From positions 1 through 15,590 of the forward strand of contig JACOWJ010000044.1 in assembly GCA_016176845.1 (NCBI GenBank): a stretch of 15,590 nt of DNA, in the 5' to 3' direction. Shown in pieces: positions 1 through 7,609 of the stretch; within the stretch, counting starts at the first letter, position 1, and the number at the start of each line of letters is the position of its first letter. A program made the translations under genes and the position numbers. Under the pieces are notes generated by a model that was not told the DNA's origin, did no database searches, and saw nothing but the letters and a program-made list of their open reading frames with translations. The stretch is from Nitrospinota bacterium (GTDB lineage Bacteria > 2-12-FULL-45-22 > JACOWJ01).

Positions 1-979
1 AGCCGAGAACATCGGGGTTGATCTCGTTGTCTGCCCGTAAGGGGCGCTCGTCGAGATGCCATTGATACTGGTCGAAGAAGTCGAACAGTTTCTCAAAGGC
101 GGCATCCGCGATGCGAATCTTCTCCCCAAACATTTCTTCGACCTGATGGCGCAGGAAGAGACCGCCGTTCAGGTAGGGCACCTTCCCAAGGAGCCGGTTG
201 GTGGCCGCCGGGCGCTCGCCCTCTTTCTTCGCAAAGCCCTCGAAGAAGAGCGGGCAGAGGAAATCGGCATAGAACCGGTCCTGGCCGCGCTGCTGGCTTT
301 GTGCCAGCCGGTTCCGCAGGTAGTTTGGATCACTATCGAGGAAGCCTTTCTTCTGAATGAAGTAGATGAACATCAGGCGGTTGATCATCACCGAGGCGTA
401 CCAGCGCTGCATCTCCTCATCGGGAACGCCCTGAAGGAACCTCAGGAAGGCCGCATGCTCGGCCTTGAAGCGGTCGTAGAAACGCCGGGTCACCCGCTCC
501 ACGTCGAAAGCGGCGCGGGCGCGGCGGGTTACGTCCATGAGGGAAAGTGCTTCTTCCTCTACGAGGCTGAAGGCAATAGCTTGAAGCTTCTGAATCAGGG
601 CATCGCCGGGCTGATGGCGATGGCAGGTATGCTCCCGGCAGGCCGTGGGCCAGCCCGCTTCGCGTTTGACCCACTGCCAGATTTGCAGGGTCTTGCCCGC
701 ATCGGTGTAGAGGATGAGGTGCTCGTGGACCGACCGCGCGACCTGCCGTTCGATCTTGCGCCGCATGGCGTAATCGGGAATGCGACCCTCGCCCGATGGG
801 ACGCAGGCAAAGGCGACCATCCCGCGCTTCTGGGCGATGGCGGCCAGCGTGAAGGTCTGGCCGTCTATAGAAACTTCCAGGTTGGCCGATGGATGATCCC
901 AGCCCAGCTCTTCGATGAAAAGAGGCCTGAAATCCAACTCCTGGAGGTATCGCCGGACACGGGTGACATCGAGAAGCAT
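1..979 (-). CDS. Eco57I/PglX-like DNA methyltransferase, N-terminal part (cut by window edge)
   Basis: The minus strand is open from an ATG at 979 to the left edge, giving 326 whole codons that begin MLLDVTRVRRYL. Visible segments are an N-terminal alpha/beta region with many Arg/His residues (IPDYAMRRKIERQVARSVHEH, about residues 67-87), a helical stretch with YASVMINRLMFIYFIQKKGF (about 190-209), and the end motif LRADNEINPDVLG. These are typical of the N-terminal half of large Eco57I-type or PglX-like adenine methyltransferases, in which the SAM-binding and NPPY catalytic motifs come later; those lie outside the window and were not seen. The start follows the helicase stop by only 3 nt, so the two genes are almost certainly translated from one message. 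Family members often exceed 1000 residues, so more than half is probably missing. Modification alone, a type IIG fusion, or a BREX/DISARM-type methylase are all possible. Confidence 0.8.
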   Translation of the reverse strand, partial: MLLDVTRVRRYLQELDFRPLFIEELGWDHPSANLEVSIDGQTFTLAAIAQKRGMVAFACVPSGEGRIPDYAMRRKIERQVARSVHEHLILYTDAGKTLQIWQWVKREAGWPTACREHTCHRHQPGDALIQKLQAIAFSLVEEEALSLMDVTRRARAAFDVERVTRRFYDRFKAEHAAFLRFLQGVPDEEMQRWYASVMINRLMFIYFIQKKGFLDSDPNYLRNRLAQSQQRGQDRFYADFLCPLFFEGFAKKEGERPAATNRLLGKVPYLNGGLFLRHQVEEMFGEKIRIADAAFEKLFDFFDQYQWHLDERPLRADNEINPDVLG

Positions 980-982
980 CGA

Positions 983-3900
983 CTACTTTTCCCCCTGGAT
1001 CGCGGACAGTCCCATGGAACAGAGGATGCGTGGCTCCTGCGCCTGCTCTTCCTCGTGGATAAGGCAGAGGCGGTCCTCGTCGCGCAGGGCGATGACCAGT
1101 TGGGCGAGCGTCTCGTCGGAGATGCCGCTGCGCAATTGCCGATTGAGGGGTTCCACTGCCGATGGACGCAGAGGATAGCGATAGATCTCGTCGATGGCCT
1201 TGAGCAGCTCTTGCGGGGCAAAGAGGGGGCCTTTGACCTCCTCCGCGTACCGTTTGAGCCGCTCGTAGGTGCGGAAGCGCGCGCCCGAAGGGCGCCCCAG
1301 TTGGCCGCCGACGGACTTTTCCTCCTCCACGATGAGCTCGACCCCCCGCTGCACCAGGGCGTGGTGATCCTCGATGCGCGGCAGGGCGGGCGTATCAGGC
1401 AGGCATTCGGCGGCCTTGAGAATGGCGACCTGAGACTCGGTGACGCTCCGGCCATCCTGATCGATCCACGCCAGCGCGTCGTTACCCTCGGCGGTGCGCA
1501 GGTAGACCAGTACCCCTTCCGGCTCCTGATCGCTGGGCCGGTGGGCCCGCGTGGAGTAGACGACGGGCGGCAGCTCGGGAACGATCTTCTGCAGGCCGGG
1601 GTCGGCGGTAATGGCGTTCTTCCAAATCTGGTAGGCGTAAGAGGCCAGGTCCACTTCCGTGTCGGCCTCCCCGTCAAGGATGCCCGACTTCTCATGATAG
1701 AGATCAAGCACTGTCTGGTCGTTGCGGTCGTCCTCGAAGAAGGCCTCATCCGTGCCCACCACCTCCGCGTTCTCGCTCAGGCGCTGACGCACACGCTCTC
1801 GCAGGCGGATGATGCGCTCCACACCGTCGGCGGGCAGGAAGGAGTAGCAGAGGATCTCTTCGGCCTGCTGTCCGATGCGGTCCACACGCCCCGCGCGCTG
1901 GACCAGGCGGATGATCGCCCACGGCAGGTCGTAGTTGACGACGATGGAGCCGTCTTGCAGGTTTTGCCCTTCGCTGAGGACATCCGTTGCCACGAGGACG
2001 CGGAGCTCCTCTTCGGGCGGGATCTGGCCGCGCTTTTCGTTGCTTACGGGGCTGAACCGCCAGGCCAGGGCGGTCGGATCGGGCGAGTCGCCCGTAACGC
2101 CCGCGAGCCTGGAGAAGCCGCGCGCTTTGAGCTGGGCCTCCAGATAGCGCACGGTGTCGGCAAACTGAGTGAAAATGATGACCTTCTCGTTCGGGTGGTT
2201 CTCCGTCAACAGGTCGAGGAGTGCCCCAAGTTTAACATCCCTGCTGGCGTCCCAAGGACCGCACTTTTGCAGAATTTTGAGCAAGGCGTCGACGTCACTG
2301 CGCAGATCTTCCGCCAATGTCTTGACGAACAGGGCGGGACGCAGCCATTTGAAGCGGTGTTGGTGTTGGCTGGCATATTCCGCATAGATCTCGGCGGCGC
2401 GACGCTTGAGGCCCATCTCAAAATCTCCTTTAGGGCACTCTTTACCTGGATCAATCTGAGAAAAGGAGATGTCTGGGGATAGACCGTTAAAATCCTCGTC
2501 GGTGCGCAACGCAGCTGTCTCCGCGAGCACGCGATCATCGTTATTATCGTTATTATCGTCGTCAAACAGCTCCGCCGTGACGCCGACCGCATCGGCATCC
2601 TCGTCGTAGGTGCGGGTATCCAGCAACCCGGCATCTTGCGCGCCGATCGGGAGCGATTTCCCCTGTTCGATGGCATGGAGGAAGATGGTATTGCGCAGGA
2701 TGTGGCGCTCGATGGATTGGAGGAAGGCCTGCCCGCTGCTTTCCAGCCGCTTGAAAAGATTGGTGCGGCAGAAGCCCATCAACCGCTTGCCGGCGCGTCT
2801 GGCCTCGGCCGGCGTCGGTGGCTCGTGCGGCGCGGCGGCGACGTAGTTTCCCAGGCCATAGCGGGGCAGGTTGAGCGCGTTGAGGGTATCCACGACCTCC
2901 GGTGTATAGAGCCGCGCATACGGGTCCTGGGGGTTGGTATCATCGATGCTGAACTTTACGGTCTTCGGCAGACGTGTGGGAAAGTAGGATCGCGTGCCAT
3001 CCTCGAAGGTCAGGAACTTGCGCCCGGTGGCAGGGTCGGCCTCAGCGTAGTTGTCCTGAATGAAACCGCGCGTGCGCCGCACCATGTAGAGGCGCATGAG
3101 ATCGCGCCAATCATCGGCATATTCGCTCTTTTCAAACGCCGCGAGCGAACGAACGGGACATTGGTGGCGCCGGATGAACTCGGTCTCGCCCAATGTGCGC
3201 AACAATCGCTCAGGTCGGACACCCAGGTCTTTGTCCTCCGGAACGAAGAGGCGTAGCTGGCTGGAAAGGTCGAGATAGGTCTTGTTGTAAGGTGTGGCAG
3301 ACAGCAGGATGCATTTGCTCTCGTTCTCCTGGACGTACTCTTGAATCGCCCGGTAGCGCTTCCCTTCGCGGTTGCGGAGGTTGTGACTCTCATCGATCAG
3401 GACGATGCGGTATCGCCGCAGATGGGGCAATTCTTGGATGACCCGACTGATAGAGAGCACCCGCGCGCGCAGGCGATATTGTTCCCGGTAGCTCTCCCAC
3501 ATCTTGACCAGGTTCTTCGGACAGAGGATCAACGTCTCGAGCCCGTAATCGTCCTCGAAGATGCGCGCCAGCGCGGTGGCCATCAGCGTCTTGCCCAGAC
3601 CCACCACGTCACCGATCAGCACGCCGCCGCGCCGGTTGAGATGGTGCGCGGCAATCTTAACCGCCGCCGTCTGGAATTCGAAGAGCTTCTGGCCGAAGTC
3701 GCGCGGGATGCGAAACTCCGAAAGGCCCGCACGGGCCTCCTGGGAGAGGTGATACGCCATCTTCACGTAGATGTGGTAAGGGGGGATCCGCTCCTCGCGC
3801 GCCCAGCTCTCTTCGATGATGCGCACCAGTTCATCCGAGATGTCCAGGCACCACCGGTCGTTCCACCGCTCTTCAAACCACCGGGCCAGCTTTTGGCAGG

Positions 3901-4447
3901 CGTCGTAGTCGAGCACATCCACGTTCAATTCGCCTTGCTGCGAAAGGCCTGCAAGCGTCAGGTTGCTGCTACCGAGGTAGCCGACAATGGGATTGATAGG
4001 GTCGGGACGAAAGAGCAGATAGAGCTTCGCGTGCAGCGGGTGGCGCAGGAAGAGCTGGACGATGACCTTCCTGGCCCGGATCTGGGCGGCCAGGCGGCGC
4101 AGGCCGGCCTCGTCCTCATTGGTGGGAACGCCGAGGGTCAACTGATTGCGGAAATCTTCGGCCAATTTTCGCTTGAGGCGCAGCGCGGTCTGGTTGTCTA
4201 TGCCGTCGTCCCGTTTGGCAAGGCTCATGGCCGCGCGCAGTTCTTCCTGCGGCAGTCTTTGCATGCCCACGAGCAGACGGCAACAGTGACCGTCGCCACC
4301 GGCCCATGGCTCGATATATGGGCCAAGCTGTTTCCAGCCGCGTAGATTGAAGTAACCCACGCAGAAGTCGGCGCGGTTCGCCACCTCAAGGGTTTTTCGC
4401 AGCGTGGGGAGGAGTAGTTGCTCGATGTTGTCGAAGATGCGGGGCAT
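983..4447 (-). CDS. PLD-like nuclease domain fused to SNF2-family helicase (defence-type)
   Basis: This 1154-residue protein has an N-terminal phospholipase-D-like domain (roughly 1-200) with one HxK motif (H139, K141) followed by GSSNLT (159-164). An SNF2/superfamily 2 ATPase follows: Walker A GDVVGLGKT (279-287), the DESH box (352-355), SAT (384-386), motif V around ATDVLSEGQ (820-828) and motif VI QRAGRVDRIGQ (850-860). A single HKD half-site suggests dimeric nuclease or DNA-end binding, as in other PLD proteins. An acidic/Asn-rich linker (629-638) sits in the large insert between the two helicase lobes. It is the first gene of a minus-strand operon with the methyltransferase. The start at 4447 has AAGG 8 nt upstream and a good promoter at 4506-4534. 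Helicase plus methylase pairs of this kind occur in restriction-modification-like defence islands, and DISARM class 1 (drmD-drmMI) has a similar order. I do not assign a specific system because the neighbours are off-window. Confidence 0.9.
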   Translation of the reverse strand: MPRIFDNIEQLLLPTLRKTLEVANRADFCVGYFNLRGWKQLGPYIEPWAGGDGHCCRLLVGMQRLPQEELRAAMSLAKRDDGIDNQTALRLKRKLAEDFRNQLTLGVPTNEDEAGLRRLAAQIRARKVIVQLFLRHPLHAKLYLLFRPDPINPIVGYLGSSNLTLAGLSQQGELNVDVLDYDACQKLARWFEERWNDRWCLDISDELVRIIEESWAREERIPPYHIYVKMAYHLSQEARAGLSEFRIPRDFGQKLFEFQTAAVKIAAHHLNRRGGVLIGDVVGLGKTLMATALARIFEDDYGLETLILCPKNLVKMWESYREQYRLRARVLSISRVIQELPHLRRYRIVLIDESHNLRNREGKRYRAIQEYVQENESKCILLSATPYNKTYLDLSSQLRLFVPEDKDLGVRPERLLRTLGETEFIRRHQCPVRSLAAFEKSEYADDWRDLMRLYMVRRTRGFIQDNYAEADPATGRKFLTFEDGTRSYFPTRLPKTVKFSIDDTNPQDPYARLYTPEVVDTLNALNLPRYGLGNYVAAAPHEPPTPAEARRAGKRLMGFCRTNLFKRLESSGQAFLQSIERHILRNTIFLHAIEQGKSLPIGAQDAGLLDTRTYDEDADAVGVTAELFDDDNNDNNDDRVLAETAALRTDEDFNGLSPDISFSQIDPGKECPKGDFEMGLKRRAAEIYAEYASQHQHRFKWLRPALFVKTLAEDLRSDVDALLKILQKCGPWDASRDVKLGALLDLLTENHPNEKVIIFTQFADTVRYLEAQLKARGFSRLAGVTGDSPDPTALAWRFSPVSNEKRGQIPPEEELRVLVATDVLSEGQNLQDGSIVVNYDLPWAIIRLVQRAGRVDRIGQQAEEILCYSFLPADGVERIIRLRERVRQRLSENAEVVGTDEAFFEDDRNDQTVLDLYHEKSGILDGEADTEVDLASYAYQIWKNAITADPGLQKIVPELPPVVYSTRAHRPSDQEPEGVLVYLRTAEGNDALAWIDQDGRSVTESQVAILKAAECLPDTPALPRIEDHHALVQRGVELIVEEEKSVGGQLGRPSGARFRTYERLKRYAEEVKGPLFAPQELLKAIDEIYRYPLRPSAVEPLNRQLRSGISDETLAQLVIALRDEDRLCLIHEEEQAQEPRILCSMGLSAIQGEK

Positions 4448-4505
4448 CCCTTCATCCTTATCTTTATCTTTTCACCCCATCTCCCGGAATGATCCGGTGG
4501 AGGTT

Positions 4506-4534
4506 ATCATAAGCCGGTCTCCTTGAAAAGTCAA
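4506..4534 (-). promoter_or_regulatory. Sigma70-like promoter of the helicase-methylase operon
   Basis: Read on the minus strand, TTGACT (4534-4529) is followed after exactly 17 nt by TATGAT (4511-4506). Each box differs from consensus at one base. It points at the helicase start about 60 nt downstream. It lies back to back with the argH promoter in a 185-bp divergent gap. Confidence 0.7.
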
Positions 4535-4552
4535 AGCCGAAAACCTTAAACC

Positions 4553-4581
4553 TTGTCTAAAATAGCCTTCTCTGCTAAAGT
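4553..4581 (+). promoter_or_regulatory. Probable argH promoter
   Basis: TTGTCT (4553-4558) and TAAAGT (4576-4581) are separated by 17 nt; each matches consensus at four of six positions. The TGCTAAA context around the -10 resembles the lysA promoter at 7513. A second AT-rich stretch (TATATTATGCATAT, 4605-4618) closer to the gene could also serve as a -10, so the assignment is moderate. Confidence 0.45.
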
Positions 4582-4635
4582 ATTAAAGTCGCCCTGAAGA
4601 ACCTTATATTATGCATATAGAGGAGCAAACCGTTG

Positions 4636-6006
4636 ATGAGTTCCAAGCCGTGGGGAGGTCGATTCTCTCAGGGGACGGATCCCCTGGTTGAGGAGTTTAC
4701 CGCCTCCATCTCTTTTGATCAGGCCCTCTACCGGTACGATATCCAGGGCAGCATCGCCCATACGCGGATGCTGGCCAAGGTCGGTATCCTCACCGAAGAA
4801 GAGGCCAAAGCCATCGTTCGAGGCCTGTTGGAGATCCAACAGGAGATCGAAGCCGGGAGCTTTCCCTTCAGCCTCGAGCTGGAGGATATCCATATGAACA
4901 TCGAGCGGAGGCTGGCCGAGCGGATCGGGCCGGTGGCCGGCAAGCTGCACACCGCGCGCAGCCGCAACGACCAGGTAGCCCTGGACCTGCGGCTCTACCT
5001 GCGGGAGGAGATCGGGCAGATCGACCGGTCCCTGATTGATCTGCAGGAGGCGTTGGTCGAGATGGCGGAGAGGTATATCGAGGTGATCCTCCCAGGATAC
5101 ACCCACCTTCAGCGGGCCCAACCCATCCTCTTCTCGCATCACCTGCTCGCCTATCACGAGATGTTGAAGCGGGACCGACAGCGATACGCCGACTGTCTGA
5201 AGCGGGTAGAGGTCTGTCCCCTGGGGGCGGGCGCCCTGGCGGGCACCTCCCTCCCCATCGATCGTTTCCACACGGCGGAGCTCCTCGGCTTCCCCGAGGT
5301 GACGCACAACAGCCTGGACAGCGTGGGGGATCGAGATTTCGCCCTGGAATTCCTGGCCGCCTCCGCCATCCTGATGATGCACCTGAGCCGGCTCTGCGAG
5401 GAGTGGATCCTCTGGAGCTCCGCCGAGTTCAACTTCCTGGAGATCGCGGACGCCTTCTGCACGGGCAGCAGCCTGATGCCCCAGAAGAAAAACCCCGATG
5501 TGTTGGAGCTGGTCCGGGGGAAGTCGGGCCGCGTGTACGGCAGCCTCGTCTCCCTGCTGACCACGATGAAGGGCCTGCCCCTGGCTTACAACAAGGACCT
5601 GCAAGAGGACAAAGAGCCGATCTTCGATGCCGTCCGCACCGTGAAGGCCAGCCTGAATGTCCTGACCTGTCTCTTGCCCCACGTCCGCCCGAAGGAGGAA
5701 GTGATGCACCGAGCCGCCCAGGGAGGGTTCATGACCGCCACAGACCTGGTGGAGTACCTGGTGAACCGAGGGGTTCCCCTGCGTCAGGCCCACGAGATCG
5801 TGGGCCGCATGGTCCGATATTGCCTGGAGCAAAACCGGGAATTGGAAGAGCTGAGCTGGGAGGAGGCGGTGGGCTTCTCCCCCGCCCTTCAGCCGGACTT
5901 TAAGCAGTGGCTTTCCCTGGAGAGGTCCGTAGAGGGCAAGCGCTCGTACGGGGGTACGGCCAGGGAAAGGGTCATGGAAAGGATTCGGGAGATCCGCTCA
6001 AGTTAG
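4636..6006 (+). CDS. argH: Argininosuccinate lyase
   Basis: This is the last enzyme of arginine synthesis, a cytoplasmic homotetramer that splits argininosuccinate into arginine and fumarate. The 456-residue product has the usual family length. It shows the N-terminal KPWGGRF, the TARSRNDQ segment (about 106-113), THLQRAQP with the active-site His (about 156-163), and the superfamily signature [12 protein letters not shown] near residue 277, which includes the catalytic serine loop. AGAGGAG at 4619-4625 is the ribosome site. A TTG at 4633 (7-nt spacing) lies directly before the ATG at 4636 (10-nt spacing), so the true start could be either and would differ by one residue. No other arginine gene is in the window. 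Downstream lies the amino-acid cluster lysA-dapABL, a neighbour order I associate with Desulfobacterota. Confidence 0.97.
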   Translation: MSSKPWGGRFSQGTDPLVEEFTASISFDQALYRYDIQGSIAHTRMLAKVGILTEEEAKAIVRGLLEIQQEIEAGSFPFSLELEDIHMNIERRLAERIGPVAGKLHTARSRNDQVALDLRLYLREEIGQIDRSLIDLQEALVEMAERYIEVILPGYTHLQRAQPILFSHHLLAYHEMLKRDRQRYADCLKRVEVCPLGAGALAGTSLPIDRFHTAELLGFPEVTHNSLDSVGDRDFALEFLAASAILMMHLSRLCEEWILWSSAEFNFLEIADAFCTGSSLMPQKKNPDVLELVRGKSGRVYGSLVSLLTTMKGLPLAYNKDLQEDKEPIFDAVRTVKASLNVLTCLLPHVRPKEEVMHRAAQGGFMTATDLVEYLVNRGVPLRQAHEIVGRMVRYCLEQNRELEELSWEEAVGFSPALQPDFKQWLSLERSVEGKRSYGGTARERVMERIREIRSS

Positions 6007-6144
6007 TGTCTGAACGAAAACCCCGATTTTTAGCTACAAAAATCGGTCATGGTTCGACAGGCTCACCATGACCGGTCACCCTGAGCTTGTCGAAGGGTAA
6101 AAGGGCAAACCAACAAATCTACAGATAGGTTTTCGTTCAGACAC
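6006..6144 (+). repeat. Palindromic MITE-like element with 17-bp terminal inverted repeats
   Basis: GTGTCTGAACGAAAACC at 6006-6022 is matched exactly by its reverse complement at 6128-6144. Inside is a hairpin CCGATTTTT/AAAAATCGG (6023-6031 with 6038-6046). Next comes a second stem, GGTCATGG/CCATGACC. The arms TTCGACAGGCTCA and TGAGCTTGTCGAA then pair with one mismatch. The latter core (TGAGC-TGTCGAA) resembles dispersed intergenic repeats known in many bacterial genomes. There is no coding capacity. The left arm begins at the last base of the argH stop codon, so the element abuts the gene. Confidence 0.75.
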
Positions 6145-6157
6145 AAGTTAGGGATTA

Positions 6158-6208
6158 GGGGCTAGGGGCTAAGGGTAGTAAGAAGAGTTTTCGCTATTCC
6201 CTAGCCCC
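6158..6208 (+). repeat. Inverted repeat GGGGCTAGGG / CCCTAGCCCC
   Basis: Perfect 10-bp arms (6158-6167 and 6199-6208) are separated by 31 nt. The left arm sits in a run of TTAGGG/GGGGCTA-type repeats (6149-6175). No T-run follows the hairpin on the plus strand, so it does not look like a terminator of argH. Its role is unknown. Confidence 0.6.
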
Positions 6209-6266
6209 TCAAAAAAGGAAATTCCTGATGCATTTCGGTGAGGGGGAGCGGAAGGAGATTCTCGAA

Positions 6267-7484
6267 ATGAAGGGAAGGCGAGCGACTCGCTTCGGGAAAC
6301 CCCTGTTGGGGATCATGGCCCTTTTTGCAGGTCTGATCCTGGTGGGCTGTGGCCTGAAGGGCCCACCCGCCCCCCCAGAGGAACTGGTTCCTAAAGGCAT
6401 TAAGGACCTCAGTGCGATCTTCCGGAAGAATTCCGTGATCCTGAGGTGGGCCGTTCCTGCCCGCCGGGGGGATGGCTCGAAGCTGGAAGATCTGGGCGGG
6501 TTCGAGGTTTTCCGGAAGGAGGTCGGACCGGAAGAGCCCGCCTCTCTTGGGGGCAAGGAGGAAAAGGGCATCAACGACGAGGAGGGGGGGGGGGAAGGGG
6601 AGCTGCCTTCGAACCTCGATGAGGAAACTTCTCGCCGGTGGCAGCGAATGGATCGGGTAACGGTCCCTCCCTATACCCGGATCGCCCGGGCCCGGATCGA
6701 AGAGCCTCATCCCATCCAGCTGGAGGAAAGGGTGGCCACCCTGGTTGACGGAGGGATGGACCTCTCTCCTGCCGGTTTGGCCTATGGAAAGAGGTACCGG
6801 TACTATGTCGTCAGCTTTAACCACGAGGGGCTATACAGCAAGATCTCCAATGCAGCTGAAGTCTCCATCTCCCCTCCCTCGAAACCTCCTTCTGATCTCG
6901 TTGCTCGGAGTGGGGATCAAAAGGCCTCCCTTTATTGGCAGCCTCCGGCGGAAAATATCGATGGAACCGGGCTAACCGATCTAAAGGGCTACAACCTCTA
7001 TCGGAGCAGCGACCCCGGCCATTATCCCTCCACTCCGGTCAATCAGGGGCTGATCTCTGAGAATCTCTACCATGATACCGGATTGACCAACCATCAGAAA
7101 TATTATTACATCGTAAAGGCCGTCAAAGGGGATCCCCTCCTGGGGGAGGAGAGCGAGGGCTCCAGTGAGGTCGAGGCGATCCCCACCAACCGGATCCCCC
7201 CGAGCCGTCCCCGGGGATTGAACGGCATGCAGGGAGGGGGTTTCATCAATTTGACCTGGGAGGTGAATCCCGAAAAGGACCTTTTGGGCTATTATGTCTA
7301 CCGCAGCACGTCCCCGAAACGGGGCTATCGGCGCTTAACCCCTCAGCCCATCAGCTACACAACCTATACGGACCGGGACATCAAGGCCAGGGTGACTTAC
7401 TATTACATGTTGACGGCCGTAGACAACGCTTCTCCTCCCCACGAGAGCGAATTCTCCCTGGAGGTCAGCCTGGAGGTTCGTTAG
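6267..7484 (+). CDS. FnIII-repeat lipoprotein with LptM-like mature N-terminus
   Basis: The 405-residue product is probably an outer-membrane lipoprotein. From the ATG at 6267 it has a clean type II signal: a basic start (KGRRATRFGK), a hydrophobic core and the lipobox LVGC with Cys28. An in-frame ATG at 6228 would add 13 charged residues and spoil the signal; AAGGAG at 6252-6257 also favours 6267. The mature end CGLKGPPAPPEE resembles LptM/YifL, the small lipoprotein encoded beside lysA/dapF in gammaproteobacteria. Three fibronectin type III-like units follow (about 40-200, 205-305 and 310-405), the last two with the typical GYNLYRS and GYYVYRS strands. The first is interrupted by an acidic Gly/Glu linker (about 90-125) encoded across an 11-G run. 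It lies between argH and lysA. A role in envelope assembly is inference from the N-terminus only. Confidence 0.85.
   Translation: MKGRRATRFGKPLLGIMALFAGLILVGCGLKGPPAPPEELVPKGIKDLSAIFRKNSVILRWAVPARRGDGSKLEDLGGFEVFRKEVGPEEPASLGGKEEKGINDEEGGGEGELPSNLDEETSRRWQRMDRVTVPPYTRIARARIEEPHPIQLEERVATLVDGGMDLSPAGLAYGKRYRYYVVSFNHEGLYSKISNAAEVSISPPSKPPSDLVARSGDQKASLYWQPPAENIDGTGLTDLKGYNLYRSSDPGHYPSTPVNQGLISENLYHDTGLTNHQKYYYIVKAVKGDPLLGEESEGSSEVEAIPTNRIPPSRPRGLNGMQGGGFINLTWEVNPEKDLLGYYVYRSTSPKRGYRRLTPQPISYTTYTDRDIKARVTYYYMLTAVDNASPPHESEFSLEVSLEVR
6584..6594 (+). repeat. G11 homopolymer tract inside the lipoprotein gene
   Basis: Eleven consecutive G residues lie in the linker of the first FnIII unit, flanked by further G-rich sequence. 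The frame is intact with 11 G; one more or one fewer would break the gene. Such tracts are slippage-prone in replication and error-prone in sequencing. Confidence 0.9.
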
Positions 7485-7512
7485 GATTCCAACCCTGCAA
7501 GCATGCTTTCGA

Positions 7513-7542
7513 TTGACATCGGCATCGGTCCTGTGCTAAATT
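7513..7542 (+). promoter_or_regulatory. lysA-dap operon promoter
   Basis: A perfect TTGACA (7513-7518) is followed after 18 nt by TAAATT (7537-7542), or after 17 nt by CTAAAT. It lies in the 125-bp gap after the lipoprotein stop, about 70 nt before the lysA start. Confidence 0.7.
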
Positions 7543-7609
7543 GGCCCACACGATGGCCGGAAGAAGGCATATTTCTTAATTGGTTGTGTATTTGAGGAAA
7601 GAAAAAGAC

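Noticed and set aside
56-2482. 808-residue open frame on the plus strand
   Set aside because: It lies fully antisense to the methylase and helicase, whose minus-strand proteins carry clear family motifs. The plus-strand product has no recognisable domain and arises from GC-rich third-position bias.
3341-4345. 334-residue plus-strand open frame
   Set aside because: It is antisense to the N-terminal PLD and Walker regions of the helicase and has no family features.
4609-5832. 407-residue minus-strand open frame
   Set aside because: It is antisense to argH, which has all lyase signatures.
6211-6220. A-run next to the 6158-6208 hairpin as a terminator
   Set aside because: On the plus strand it is A rather than T, and on the minus strand the T-run precedes the hairpin.
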